A stretch of DNA of 64,000 nt from Bathynomus jamesi (GCA_023014485.1 JAJOZX010009471.1:105426-169425); one strand, 5' to 3'. Shown: positions 34,191 through 45,334, numbered from the stretch's first letter. The notes: generated by a model not told the origin, from the sequence alone. Program-made: numbers and translations.

Positions 34191-35102
34191 CGTTTGTTGG
34201 ATTTGATGGAAAGAATTACTTTCATTTCTCATTTTTCTTTTATAAGCTGTCACACAAGGCTGGTCATTGACTTGACTTAGGTATTTATATGGGGGCGAAA
34301 TAATCCTACTCACTGGTTCTTCATGTTCTAAAGAATGATCGAGTCAACGAGCCTTATACGTGTACTGAGTATTAAGGTAATTTGGAATACAAATAAGTCA
34401 AAAAAGAATCCGTATTTATTACAAAAAGAAACGTCGTATTCTATTAAAAGCGCATCGGGCTTGATAATTAAAATTTTAAAATAACAACATAAGACATCTA
34501 ATTACATCTATTATCTATCTACACTATCTATCCTGGTTCTTTGGTTTCATCTTTAGAGCTTATCTTTGATTTTGTTAACGGAGTGATAGTTACAGAATAA
34601 TGTCATGCAGAGTTCCATATACAATGAATATACTAACTTTATACTCTATTGATAATTAAATAACTATTATACTGAAGTTAATAAGAGTTTGATTTGAAAA
34701 CATCCTTAATCTATAGCTGAGTGAAGTGATCTTTTTTTAGCATAAAAATTTAGAATGCACAAATGATATTTGATCTTAAGTACTTGAACTGTGTGTATTT
34801 TGGGTCCATTCTTCGCAAATCAAATGCACCATTGAAGACGCCGTTCTTTTTAACTTTTAGCACCTTTCTTTAATCTAAGTTGCCACCAGGTACAGCACAA
34901 CCGTTTAAATAATGAGGAATATTTTTATAATAATAATAATAATAGTTTGCATTATCGCGCACAACTTTAAAACATGTGCAGGAATGTAATGTAAATAAAT
35001 AATAATCTTATCTTTGTCGCGTGAAATTTTAAAATTATAGTTTAGGAACTTTCTTTAAGTAGAAGACTTTCTTCTGGTTCTCCTACCAATGGAAAATGGG
35101 TT
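34191..35102 (-). other. Probable 3' untranslated region of the LGR2 gene
   Basis: Directly downstream of the receptor stop codon at 35103-35105 on the minus strand. AT-rich, no other gene. AATAAA-type strings occur on the minus strand (for example near 34410), but I cannot choose the real poly(A) signal. Confidence 0.5.
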
Positions 35103-37115
35103 TCAAATGGGTTTACGTCTCCCATCTTCTAAAAATACATCGTCGTCTTCACTGTCTGAGGCCATTAAGGCAGTTGTTTCCGTGAAAACAGGGCTCGGAT
35201 GGTGGGGGTTTCCCTCGTTCAGTTCTGACGAGATGAATCTGATACAATCGATGCTCCTGGCTAACGTTGGTTTCTCGTAAGGCTGTTGAGGAAATAACTG
35301 GCCTTCTGAAGGGCACCGACTTGACAGGTATCTTAATGGACTTCGAGATAACATGCTCAAACTGGCGCATCTACCATTCTCCATGAATGCTTCTTCCTTA
35401 ATGGAAGTAACTTTGGCTATATTGGCGTTTCCTCTTTTCCAGGAGAGGGATATCTTCTTTATTTCCTTCTTTTGTCGTACTTATGGAACGAGATGAAATC
35501 GTACTTAATTTTCTTGGAACAAATGCCAATTTTTGCGCTGAAGAACTGTAATTAGGTGAAAGATAGGGGCCGTTTGCCTCGGAGGGATGTTGAGTTTCTT
35601 CTTCTTCATAACTCTCCTGTTCGTAAACGCAAGAAAGGTTTTCTGGTCGATGATGAAGGGGGCAAATGACAGTCTCCATGTCATTTTTCTTCGTAATATA
35701 AGATTCCCTTTCAAAGCCTGATTGTCTTTGCAACTTCGGTTTTCCTCGTATAAGACTGCTGACCCAATCCCAGTGGCGGAGTTATCTTGCATAACAAGTA
35801 CTTGAGAATGCTGGATAAGTCTGTTATGTGAAAGTCGGTTATCGTTCCTTCTGTCTCTTAATTGACCTATTCTGCAGGAACCTTGCAACTCATTTTTACC
35901 CAAACCTTTTGAACCTCCGCTTGATATATCGGAAGAAACCGATGAACGTGAAATTCGCCAAGTAGAAGTAGAAGCAGTTGTCGCCGACGAATCATTACGT
36001 GATGAAGACAAATTGCTGTCTTGAGAAGGTTTACGAGTGAGAAGCCAAGAATTAGGACGTTTTTTCTCCAGTATTCGTAAGGACATTGACATATTGCCTT
36101 TTTTGAAGGTCTCTGACCAAGAAGAACTGTATGTTTCGCTTGATAAAGAAGCATTTCTTTTATTTTTATTTACCCCTTTACTGTGTTGGTAGCTGTAATC
36201 ACCAGAAGAATTGATTTCTCCTAAGTTCTTATGACACAGAAAATACTTCATAGTTGCCATTCTTAGCCTGTTTATTAGCTTTTCATGTTCTTTTTTATTA
36301 GAATGGCAGGCACAGATCTGATTGTCTCCTTTAGATATTGGATCTAATGCACTGTTTGTATTGGCCGGAGTTTGACGGTTACTAAAATTTGATGAATGCC
36401 TACATCGTCCAATCCCTCGTGTTACTCTGGATTCTTCAATGGTTTTGCAGAGCATTACACAGTCCTTTTTAAACTGTTTTGTAAGAAGTGCGTACAAAAA
36501 TGGGTTGCAACACGAATTCAGGGGAAGAATAAATATAGTAAATATCTTCGCTTCCTCTAAAGATATTAACTGGATACCAGAAGCAGCAGTTAGAGATAAA
36601 AAGGCTATAGGCGCCCAACATAAAAAGTCTGTAAATACGAGTAAGGCCATCCTTTTAGCAATCCTCGAGTCATTGCTATTCCAAGCTTGAGAGCCCCTTA
36701 TCGCACAATAAATTTTAAGATAGCATCCCATGAGTATTAAAAATGCTATGCCATTTATGAACATTAAAATATGACGTAAGCAAGACCTCCTCCTGCTGTT
36801 TCGAAAGGCAAACAACGGCGAATTTTCTATAATCCGAGATTCCAATAATAGGCAAAATTGCCATAATGATCGAAAACATCCATCCCGCACTCATAATGTA
36901 AGCGGCATGCCGGAGAGAAAGACGCTTATTGAGATGCATGGCATGCGTAATGGCGTAATTTCTTTCCAACGTGATAACTGTGAGGGTATAAACGGATAAT
37001 TCGGAGCTCAACACGCCAAAAAATCCTGCAGCTCGACATCCCTTCGACATTTGCCATGGAATTGCATACATTCTAAATTCTCCCAATGTTGAAGCGTCAA
37101 CTACAGCTAAAAATC
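35103..37115 (-). CDS. rk: LGR2 (bursicon receptor) last exon: TM3-TM7 and cytoplasmic tail
   Basis: The acceptor CTTCAG precedes 37115; phase 1 joins to the previous exon to give LGFLAVVDASTLGEF. TM3 ends with LSSELSVYTLTVITLERNYA (ERN in place of DRY). Then NKRLSLRHAAYIM, TM5 FINGIAFLILMGCYLK, AWNSNDSRIAKRMALLVFTD (TM6 start), NSCCNPFLYALLTKQFKKD (TM7), and a Ser-rich tail of roughly 430 residues ending in DDDVFLEDGRRKP before the stop. The reading frame changes at about 36813, 36768, 35745 and 35436; conserved receptor sequence continues on both sides each time (CLPFETAGGGLAY sits between the first two). The receptor binds the heterodimer bursicon and signals through cAMP to drive cuticle tanning and wing expansion in insects. 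Identity as LGR2 rather than LGR1 rests on the SNDSRIAKRMALLVF and VDASTLGEFRM segments. Confidence 0.88.
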
Positions 37116-38069
37116 CTGAAGAGAAATAAAACATAAATTAAGAGTAACATAACCAATCTTAGCATAGAAGTGAAGCAAGTTCAAATTTTTTCCGCATGCA
37201 TTAAAACGTAATGTTAAGTCAATTTCCTTGTCGCTCTATAAACGTTAGTTAAATTACTATGCTCCTAGTCATTTACAGAAACATGTCACAGAATCGTCAG
37301 TAGATTAACTACTTTACTCATACTAAAGTTATCCGTAATTCTTTTCGCGTTGAACTGGTCAGTTTATTAGTTAAATAAAGTTGTATTATAAAACTAGTCA
37401 ACTGAACAAGATCACAAACCGATGAGGAAATTCATTCAACTTTTTAACTAGTAACTAAAATTTACTAGTATATCATCTGACTACCTTACTTCGTAATGAA
37501 AAACTGTATTTAACTGCCCTCACATATTTCATACGAGTACTCTGACTACTGGTACCAGTATAGTAATAGCGCATTGACTAGTAACTGAGATTTACTGACG
37601 TATTATTTGACCACCTCACTCGTTAAGGAAATAAAATGCGTATGACTAGCCTAACCTTTTCACAAAAGTAATCAGAACACATGTACAGTATATATAAAAT
37701 GTACAGATATTTTAGTTACTCTTCTATTATAAGGAGTATATATACTCGTAGTACAAATGAGACCAAATAGCGGTTTAATGTGTTATGTAAAGAACTTTGG
37801 CAATTATTATGTTTCATATAATAATTTGCGCATTTTTTCTAAAAGTTTTCAAATGAGTTTATTATTTTGATGGTATTTCGTGTACAAATTAAAGTATTTT
37901 GTTGATGTTGGTCAAAAAGGGTGAATTGTTCGTTAATAATTAATTGTTTATACAATAAAACCATTACAGTACTTAAACAAGAGGCGTGTTTCTCCTTTTA
38001 TATTTCCCATTTACATTAGACTGTTTATAGTTATCTATTAGTTAACCTGAATATAAAACTAGCTACTCT
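37116..38069. other. LGR2 intron, left part; no gene seen
   Basis: AT-rich intron between TM2 and TM3 exons. A roughly 90-bp segment with TTTACTAGTA and TGACTACC repeats in diverged form near 37455-37490 and 37575-37610. Confidence 0.5.
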
Positions 38070-38639
38070 CAGTGGCGTTCCCAAGGGGAGGTCCCAGGGG
38101 TCCTGGGACCTCCCTTGAAGATGCTGATTTATAGATCTCCATTAAAAAGAATAAAAAAAATGGAGTCCAAAGGCAAGATAAAAATTTAAACAATAATTTT
38201 ATATATGGCTACATAATTGCTGTTATCTGTTAACAGGTTGATTGCTTATAGTTTGTCCACTGCAGCTTCCAAATGTGTTTATCTTGTTGAAACTGTTGGC
38301 AATATTGCCTGTGACAAGCTGCTCAGCTGAACGATCGTTCTCGGCACTGCAGAGGATCAAGACGAACAGCAGCAGCACTATGGGCGAAGGTCGGTTGAAT
38401 GGCATCCCCCTGGCACATGTACATCATGATATCCGATTGATCCTACTCATGTAATTAAATTATTTGCACAAAAAAATAGACAGCTAACTCTCGTCTAAAA
38501 TGACCGTTAGCCGTATCATGTGGTATGTACCTACTGTATGTGTGATGGATATTGTAATAAAACGCTGTTTTGCTTTTGCATCATATTGTGTTTGCTTGAT
38601 CCCCCCCCCCCCCTTTCTGAAATCCTGGGTACGAGCCTG
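38070..38639 (+). mobile_element. hAT element remnant in an LGR2 intron
   Basis: Ends CAGTGGCGTTCCCAAGG and CTGGGTACGAGCCTG, flanked by identical 8-bp repeats GCTACTCT at 38062-38069 and 38640-38647. It retains the C-terminus of a ZMYM1-like hAT transposase at about 38260-38425: LLKLLAILPVTSCSAERSFS then ALQRIKTNSSSTMGEGRLNG. The rest is deleted, so it is not autonomous. Confidence 0.92.
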
Positions 38640-38938
38640 GCTACTCTACCATCGATATGAAACGTGTAATTAGTAAAACGAGCAATTAGTTACTTGACAT
38701 GTTTCAAGAAAATTAAATAAATCAGTTTATCTTGCATCGCCATGTGAGGGTTTATCCCGAGACGAGCTGCAAATTAACTGTTTTAGGTTTAATGGTTTAA
38801 TGACGAGTTACAAATTTTTAGGTCAAATAACTCGCAAGCTCAGCTTTGAAACTAGATGCATCTGTTGACCTAAATATCGTCTTGTGACCTAAACAATTTT
38901 CAGTGCGCAAGCTGTAATAGTTCAGACAAGGAACAAAC

Positions 38939-39133
38939 CTAAATAAATGCCCATGAAGAAATCAGCTAGAGCCAAGTTAGTGACTAGAAAGCGAGGAACG
39001 TCCATTTTGGCTCTAGCAAAGATGAGTACAACCACAACAACACCGTTGCCAAGTAGTGCTAGGAGGAAAACGATCCAAACACCACATCGAAGCGTCCACC
39101 AATCAAATAAATCTTTGCACGGCATAAAGGGAC
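38939..39133 (-). CDS. rk: LGR2 exon: extracellular hinge end, TM1, TM2
   Basis: 195 bp, phase 1 at both ends. Acceptor TTTTAG before 39133, donor GTTTGT after 38939. Codes PFMPCKDLFDWWTLRCGVW (end of ectodomain), TM1 IVFLLALLGNGVVVVVLI, then FARAKMDVPRFLVTNLALAD and TM2 FFMGIYLG. GN in TM1 and LALAD in TM2 are the class A GPCR landmarks. Joins upstream to TPG and downstream to FLAVVDAS. The frame is intact. Confidence 0.92.
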
Positions 39134-39265
39134 CTAAAACAAAAAAAATGAAAAATTAACCAAAAACATATGGCGTTTACGAACGTCAAACTTATAATAT
39201 TCACCGAAATTAAATTGCCAAAAGTTATTTTTAAATGCAACATACAGCAAAATAAATTTCCTAAC

Positions 39266-39412
39266 CTGGTGTTGGAATGCATTCAATAGTATCGGCCGAA
39301 GTTGGAGCCATAGTGGTTGTTCCCGCGTAAGGTATAGCCGTTGTCTCCGTTTCTGTTGAAGGAAATTCGGCAGCCAAACTGGCCCAGAGACTTTCAAAGT
39401 CTCTCGTACTAT
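39266..39412 (-). CDS. rk: LGR2 exon: hinge region
   Basis: 147 bp, acceptor TCTTTCAG before 39412, donor GTTAGG after 39266. Codes STRDFESLWASLAAEF, a Thr-rich linker TETETTAIPYAGTTTM, then TIECIPTPG, whose Cys and CIPTPG motif precede PFMPCKDLFDWW in the next exon. The intron to the next exon is only 132 bp. The region links the LRR ectodomain to TM1 and contains conserved hinge cysteines of the LGR family. Other frames of this stretch give longer open readings but do not match the family. Confidence 0.9.
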
Positions 39413-39599
39413 CTGAAAGAAGTAGTTAAATTAACGAAACTTTAAAATATAATGGATCACTCGTAAGATTGCTCTTATACTTTAGTTGTGATTATTAAGA
39501 AATTCTTTGTTTCTCATGCAAATAGAACGACAGATTATGAAACTTGCGGGCTCTTGGTACAGTTTTTCTATAACTACACCAGACAATCTTGAGATCTAA

Positions 39600-39985
39600 A
39601 TCACCATAAAATTACACACGTAGACAAAGTATAAGGTGGAAAGGGAAAAGTCACTAAAGTGGGAAACTAGTAGCTAGTGGAACGCGCTCCTAGTTTCTCA
39701 ATCATTGCTTTTTCCCTTCCCATCTTATTTAAGTGCGGTTATTGCATTTAAAAATGGTATGTAGTATGTGAACATCATGTGAAATAAAACAAATTCAGTC
39801 GCACTGATCATGATTTCAGGATTAACTGAAATTTACGCATAAATTTACGTACAATCGACTGAAAAAGTCCTGTAGCGAAACTCCGTGTTTCTTACCTTTA
39901 TTTATCGATAAGAAACACCGAGTTTCACAATACTTTTTGAACAGATTGTACGTGTGGAAAGGGAAAGTGCGGTTATTGCACTTTA
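39600..39985. repeat. Diverged repeat with inverted TACGTACAATC-type arms
   Basis: Segments TTTCCCTTCCCATCTTATTT with AAGTGCGGTTATTGCA repeat inside this region and at 23320-23365. ACGTACAATCGACTG (39848) pairs loosely with an inverse near 39940, with AAGAAACACCGAGTTTC-type pairs inside. Possibly an old MITE. Confidence 0.5.
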
Positions 39986-40074
39986 AATGCAATTGCACGA
40001 TTGCACGTAAGTTAAGAAAGGAAGAAGCATCAATATTCATATTATAATAACTGTATTATAATTATAATTATTAT

Positions 40075-40160
40075 GCTTGGGGGTTCTTTAATCTCCTTCA
40101 CGACTTGGGGTTCTTTAACCTCCTTCACGACTTGGGGTTCTTTAACCTCCTTCACGACCT
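40075..40160. repeat. 27-bp tandem repeat, three copies
   Basis: CTTGGGGTTCTTTAACCTCC then TTCACGA occurs three times with one or two differences. Confidence 0.85.
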
Positions 40161-40179
40161 CGTTCGTAACGGCAAATAA

Positions 40180-40290
40180 TGTAACTAAAGGGACACAGCT
40201 TTCCTTTCGAATCTGAACCACATACGGGTCACTATATCATCTGAACGCAGAGGACGCATCTACTGAACAGACCCAACGTCGCTTGATCTC
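40180..40290 (-). repeat. Diverged SINE-like copy
   Basis: Shares ATACGGGTC, CATCTGAACG and GAGGAC in the same order and spacing with 59762-59840 (ATACGGGTCGCTACATCGTC), and GTGGTTCAGATTCG with the tRNA-like unit at 58055-58110. Low identity. Confidence 0.45.
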
Positions 40291-40442
40291 GTTGATCTAA
40301 CCTGAAGCGGCGTGGTCACGACTTAGCCAATTTGATTACAAGAATTTAACTATGGTACAGCTGCGAGGAAAAAAAATGACCGAAAAAGCCGTTTTGAAAG
40401 CTAAAACGAAATAATTCATTTTTCAAATTTTATTCTCCTCTC

Positions 40443-40444
<2 letters not shown>

Positions 40445-40533
<89 letters not shown>

Positions 40534-40638
40534 CAAACCCACAGAGAAAAAGAAAAATGATTCCAAGGCCTTTCATGTATTCAGAAGTACACCTCGTCTG
40601 AATACACGAAAGGCCTTGGAATCATTTTTCTTTTTCCC

Positions 40639-40670
<32 letters not shown>

Positions 40671-40671
40671 T

Positions 40672-40715
<44 letters not shown>
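40445..40715. repeat. (CA)n, (TA)n, short palindrome, (TA)n, (GA)n cluster
   Basis: (CA)n at 40446-40488, (TA)n at 40495-40527, an inverted repeat with about 40-bp arms at 40543-40637 (GATTCCAAGGCCTTTC and inverse), (TA)n at 40640-40675 and (GA)n at 40677-40713. Open frames across it are low-complexity artefacts. Confidence 0.9.
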
Positions 40716-40717
<2 letters not shown>

Positions 40718-41010
40718 AAAACCCGGACAATTACCGAAGTAACATCTGACATTTTTTCAGGTTTTTTTCGCGAACTTTTTTCCACAGCTGTACGTAACAC
40801 TCTGAAAAAGTCTTTCTTTTGGGATCGGAATGCAATAATCTTTATTATACTGAAAAAATCGTCAGTCTAGGTAAGCACAGACACCAATACTAATTTTGTA
40901 ATAGTTAATATTTACATTAGATTTCGAAAAGGTTCTAAATTTAAACTTGTAAATGTAACACATTATTTTCCTTTGTAATACATTTCCATTATATATAATA
41001 TATATATATA

Positions 41011-41418
41011 CAGGGTGTCTCAGAAGTCGCGCACCATAGGCTTTATTTAGATTTACGAGGTTTACGAGTCGAAATGGTTTATAAGTGATGTTTAATTACA
41101 ATATATGTTCGATAATGTTGGAATAATAAAATTAATAGTATGTACAATTAATCAAAACGCTATCTTAAAATAATTAAATTGAATGAAGCCACATTAGCCA
41201 GTGGTGCGCGACTTCTGAGACACCATTGGCTAATGTAGCTTCATTCAATTTAATTATTTTAAGATAGCTTTTTGATTAGCTGTAGGCCTACTATTAATTT
41301 TATCACTCGAACATTATCGAACATATATTGTAATTAAACATCACTTATAAACCATTTCGACTCGTAAACCTCATAAATCTGAATAAAGCCTATGGTGCGC
41401 GACTTCTGAGACACCCTT
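41011..41418. mobile_element. Palindromic mariner-type MITE with a third internal end
   Basis: Ends CAGGGTGTCTCAGAAGTCGC and inverse; arms of about 190 bp pair almost completely (ACCATTTCGACTCGTAAACC on the right matches the left arm inverted). In the centre GGTGCGCGACTTCTGAGACA repeats the terminal sequence once more. It abuts a (TA)n array on the left. Confidence 0.9.
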
Positions 41419-41426
41419 TATATGTA

Positions 41427-41652
41427 CAGAGTGATTCAAAAGTCAGGCTACATGGGGAAATACTGTATTATGTAATGATACAGGGGAATAGTCACATCAC
41501 ATGTTCGATATGGCCACCGTTAACGGCAATGCACTCGTGCAGCCAGTTAGGAATATCACATCAATGCGCTCCTCCTTCGATAACATCTCATAACTCATTT
41601 ACCTGCAAAGAAATAGAAAAGCCCTATGTAACCTGACTTTTGAATCATCCTG
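41427..41652 (-). mobile_element. Mariner-type MITE retaining a transposase C-terminus
   Basis: Ends CAGAGTGATTCAAAAGTCAG and inverse, TA borders. On the minus strand the inside reads IPNWLHECIAVNGGHIEHVM and a stop, comparable to WVSRLNLCIENNSGHIEHVL at 62650-62729, so it is an internal deletion of a DD41D-type element. Confidence 0.85.
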
Positions 41653-41932
41653 TATATATATATACTTCCCACGAACCCCTAATAAACGTCGTTAAAGGTA
41701 ATGACAAGTAAATATTAATAAAGAGAATATTAAAACATAATGTGAACATTAAAAATATTAATCATCTAATTGGAATGAGCATGTATTCAACACCCATTTT
41801 TCATTAGTTCAATTATTATTTTTTTCAATAAATTTTGAATTTTTGTCGACTTCAAATTTTCAATATTTTTCCCCTAGATTTTATTTGTGTGAACTTCTTT
41901 CCGCAACTGCACTTTCTTTATTAATATCGTAC

Positions 41933-42060
41933 CTATATCGGGCCAAATGCTGGAAACGTTCCAGAAAGTTGGGTCGAGATCTTTGAGACCTTCTACGTTG
42001 AAGACGACGTCTTCGATAATTCCCGTTGTTTCTCCGTTGTTAAGAGGAGGTTTCTTTTGA
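41933..42060 (-). CDS. rk: LGR2 exon: hinge region
   Basis: 128 bp, starting one base before a codon boundary (the T completes AGT with the previous exon) and ending one base into GAT. Acceptor TTAAACAG before 42060, donor GTACGATA after 41933. Codes QKKPPLNNGETTG, IIEDVVFNVEGLKDLDPTFW and NVSSIWPDI. NVSS is a candidate N-glycosylation site. It continues the hinge after the cysteine cluster in the previous exon. Confidence 0.88.
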
Positions 42061-42149
42061 CTGTTTAAATAATTATACTATTACTAATAGGGTTAATGCA
42101 TTTCAAAGATTTTAACGGAATACAATTTGTATGTATCACATTAATTGTA

Positions 42150-42151
42150 GG

Positions 42152-42210
<59 letters not shown>
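42150..42210. repeat. (GA)n microsatellite
   Basis: About 28 uninterrupted GA units in an LGR2 intron. Confidence 0.95.
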
Positions 42211-42214
<4 letters not shown>

Positions 42215-42450
42215 TTTCAATTATTAACTTGAAAGAGAGTGGAACATTTCAGTCATTTTTCTTTTTTAGAAGAATAAAATACGAACGAATTCAATTTAGA
42301 AGATGGAATTTGCATTTGAAGTTTCCCATATTTTATTGATTCATTTTGCGTGAATACAGTTCTGATTAATACTGTGTACTGTATTCACTACGTACGCACA
42401 TACGGATACGCTTACACAATAAGTAAATACATTCGCGTCCGTAGATTTAC

Positions 42451-42621
42451 CTTAGAAAAGGACAGCAGTGGTAAGCGTAGGACAAAATCAACGAATGAAC
42501 GGATGGAAAACTGGAAGAATCTGGAAACACTCTGAGATGACGGTTATTGTGAGCTTTGAAGGAAACCACGTGTTCGAACCCCACTGAAGGAAGCTCGGGG
42601 AAAAAGTTGTTACCGAGATTG
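42451..42621 (-). CDS. rk: LGR2 exon: last LRR and cysteine cluster
   Basis: 171 bp. Acceptor TTTTCAG before 42621, donor GTAAATC after 42451. Codes NLGNNFFPELPSVGFEHVV, SFKAHNNRHLRVFPD, then SVHSLILSYAYHCCPFL. The YAYHCCPF motif is the conserved cysteine pair at the end of the LRR domain in LGRs and glycoprotein hormone receptors. The first base completes ATC with the previous exon, giving SLEDINLGNN, an unbroken LRR. Confidence 0.92.
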
Positions 42622-42739
42622 CTGAAAATGAAAGTGAATGAATGACAGCTGAAAAAATTGCGAATAAATAATTACTAATTGTGTATCAGTTGCTTGCTTC
42701 GATGTTAACATTCTATCTTTTATTTTATATAAAAACCCA

Positions 42740-43012
42740 CAGATATAGTGAAATGATACTGTATAATGAAATGATAATATATAGGGAGATAATGTATAGT
42801 GAACTGATGATGTATAGTGAGATAATGTATAGTGGATTCTGTATAGTGAAATGATACTATATAGTGAGATAATGTATAGTGAAATGGTATGGTATAGTGA
42901 GAGAATTGATAGTGGAATGGTACGGTATAGCGAGATAATGTATAATGAAATGATACTCTATAGTGAAATGATACTATATAGTGAGATAATGTATAGTGAA
43001 ATGATACTGATG
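42740..43012. repeat. Minisatellite of TATAGTGAAATGATAC units
   Basis: About 16 variable units built on TATAGTGAAATGATAC, with TATAGTGAGATAATG and TATAGTGGAATGG variants, in the large LGR2 intron. Translation gives repeats of YSEM but this is not a gene. Confidence 0.92.
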
Positions 43013-43706
43013 CCTATCTTATTTTTTAATACATTTGCTGAGCATCGTTTGTATTCGCCTTAAGGGCTTTCTGTGAAGTCCCATTAGTCAACTTACACAC
43101 TTTTCCATTACCTTACCGCTTCATTTAGCTAACGATCTGTAACGTAAAGGCAATTAAACCACAAAATATACCTTCCATTTTCTTTGTAGAGTCATTGTCA
43201 GTAATTGAGTGGTAGCATGAGTGCTTTATAATGAAAACGACCACAAAAACTGCCGAGAGAATTTTGCTCCCGTTTTAGAATGGTACGTGAATAGGATGGC
43301 GCAGTCAGGCGCACGCATAGGTTTAATAGGTCTAATACGAGTATTTAAAATCATTTCAGAGGGATAGCATAGTATTCACACGCAAAGGTTTATACCTCTC
43401 TTCAAAAAGCTCTGAAAGGACGTGTTGGGTTCCTTATAGGAATTATAATAATGAAGATCTTGAAAGGGAGTTTTCAACTGGGAAGTACATATTAGATTTT
43501 TCAGGGGTACACAGTGATCCCACAAAATACTCGTACATGTTTTACTAATTTTTTTTCTTTCGTAAATCCATTTTTCGAAACATTTCAACAATACAAGTCA
43601 TTTGTTCGTTCTCCCTCCTCATCTTGCGCGGTATATTCTTCTATACAAGCGTCGTTCTTTACGTTAATTATACTGCGTGTTCTTTGCAGTTGAAATGTTA
43701 TATATA
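43013..43706. other. LGR2 intron; one SINE-like repeat copy
   Basis: Unassigned sequence up to 43597. At 43598-43700 a segment (TTGTTCGTTCTC, CTCATCTTGCGCGG, TATACAAGCGTCGTTCTTTA) matches the arm and tail of the palindrome at 58300-58590. Confidence 0.6.
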
Positions 43707-44677
43707 CTGGGTGATCCAGATAAATGGGACCCATAAAAAAAAGCCAAATTTCTTAATATTTAATTCCTTTCATAGAAACTATATATCATTCGAAAGAGTA
43801 GAGTTACAAGTTTATTATGAAATATTTATTTTTTTAAAATGACTCCTTTCAAATGTGCTCCATTAGTTGCCGAGCATTCCAGTGTTCTCGCTTGTAAGTT
43901 CTGCATCACTTTTGCAAGAGTGTGCGGTGGTATGGCCTGTATCTCATTTGTGATGGCGGCCTTCAATTCTTGCAAGGTCCTTGGGTTATTTCTGTAGACC
44001 CTACTCTTTAAATATTCCCAGAGATAATAATCTAAGGGAGAAAAATCCGGAGACCTTGCGGGCCATTCAACGTCTCCAAATCTTGAGATTAACTCGCCTG
44101 GAAACGTTTGACGCAAAACTGCCATGCAGTTCCTCGTGGTATGGCAGGTAGCTCCGTCTTGTTGGAACCAGTGGTTTTCTAGACAAAGATCTCTTAATTT
44201 AGGAATAAGGAAATCGGTCAACATTTTTTCGTAGCGATCACCATTTACAGTGACCGTGTTTCCGGTGGAATCCTCGAAAAAGTATGGCCCTATGATCTGA
44301 GATGCAGTAAGACCACACCAAACAGTTACACGCTGACTATGCAACGGGACTTCGGTAATATTCAATGGATTTTCTGTTGATTTTCTTGTCTTGAAAGATC
44401 TTTGGGCTGAAACTACACTTCTTCCATGCTCATAATATTGCTCAGTTATGAAACGCAGCTGTTCCACAGTCCATGCAGTCATCTTGAAGGGTTAGTTTTA
44501 ACTAACACTTTTATTTTGTTTTGTATCTTATCTTGTCTTGTATTGTCAAAACCTATACAATCCTGTACAAACTTGTAACTATCCTCTTTCGAATGATGCG
44601 TATGATTTTATAAAAGGACTTATACTTTAAGAGTTACAGGGGTTTCTTTTGGGTCCCATTTCTCTGGATCACGCTTT
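43707..44677 (-). mobile_element. Mariner-type (DD41D) element, internally deleted
   Basis: Inverted ends CTGGGTGATCCAGATAAATG (left) and GTGATCCAGAGAAATGGGAC (right, inverted), with TA-rich borders and a (TA)n array directly at the right end. Holds one open transposase-like frame. Confidence 0.9.
43826..44482 (-). CDS. DD41D-type mariner transposase with internal deletion
   Basis: 218 residues in one open frame. MTAWTVEQLRFITEQYYEHG is the helix-turn-helix start; the middle of the DNA-binding region is deleted (FKTRKSTENPLNITEVPLHS), after which VTVWCGLTASQIIGPYFFED, HWFQQDGATCHTTRNCM (second Asp) and SPDFSPLDYYLWEYLKSRVY (third Asp) follow. 41 residues separate the last two catalytic Asp. 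Ends in NGAHLKGVILKK. The first catalytic Asp is lost with the deletion, so catalytic activity is not expected even though the frame is intact. Confidence 0.88.
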   Translation of the reverse strand: MTAWTVEQLRFITEQYYEHGRSVVSAQRSFKTRKSTENPLNITEVPLHSQRVTVWCGLTASQIIGPYFFEDSTGNTVTVNGDRYEKMLTDFLIPKLRDLCLENHWFQQDGATCHTTRNCMAVLRQTFPGELISRFGDVEWPARSPDFSPLDYYLWEYLKSRVYRNNPRTLQELKAAITNEIQAIPPHTLAKVMQNLQARTLECSATNGAHLKGVILKK

Positions 44678-44678
44678 A

Positions 44679-44765
<87 letters not shown>

Positions 44766-44775
44766 ACGATCTGTA

Positions 44776-44821
<46 letters not shown>

Positions 44822-44822
44822 A
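44678..44822. repeat. (TA)n, (TG)n and (GA)n arrays
   Basis: (TA)n to about 44723, (TG)n to 44762, and (GA)n at 44779-44818, next to the right end of the DD41D element. Confidence 0.95.
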
Positions 44823-45070
44823 TTTCACTTCGAGGTTTTCTTTAAATAATATCCTTACACAGGTGAAATTCGAAAAACTAATCATTGTTTACGGTAAAAA
44901 AAAACACTTTCTCTAAACCTTCTTATAGAACTCTCGCCCCCTACTTTAACACGAGCGAAAGTGATTAAATATTTGAAAATAAAAAAATGTGTAACTTGTT
45001 CGACTTAACTGGTAAAAAATGGTCACGGACAAAAATTTAGAGAAATGTTCGACCAACTTGGGCATTTATG

Positions 45071-45115
<45 letters not shown>

Positions 45116-45334
45116 ATATATATATATATATTGTATGGGGGGGTACACGAAAACACCTTAACTTTTCAAAAGGGTACGCGGTGGAGACAAGGTTGGAAAT
45201 CCCTGATCGAGGACATACAGTCATTCCTAAAAACTTAACTTTTCTATTTTCTTTGATCCACTCGAACACCCTTTTACAAGTTAATTTTTAAGTTTTAGTT
45301 TTTAGTAGTAAGGTTATTACAACAAATGTTCCAT
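44823..45334. other. Unassigned, with (TA)n and a hAT-end-like piece
   Basis: (TA)n at 45075-45132. On the minus strand CAGGGATTTCCAACCTTGTC and CGCGTACCC at about 45150-45208 resemble the end of hAT elements of the type seen at 55450, but no partner end was found. Confidence 0.45.

Noticed and set aside
39134..39397. 87-codon minus-strand frame over the hinge exon
   Set aside because: It runs through the intron and in the wrong frame; the spliced frame with TIECIPTPG joins correctly to the TM1 exon.
43376..43591. A possible extra LRR exon on the minus strand (FQDLHYYNSYKEP and SFQSFL)
   Set aside because: The LRR spacing is not right, and the exons on both sides already join to an unbroken LRR.
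44649..44849. Open frames made of YIYIYI, VCVCVC or RERERE
   Set aside because: Translations of (TA)n, (TG)n and (GA)n arrays; the same holds for the frames at 40573, 45066, 48712, 57410 and 58124.
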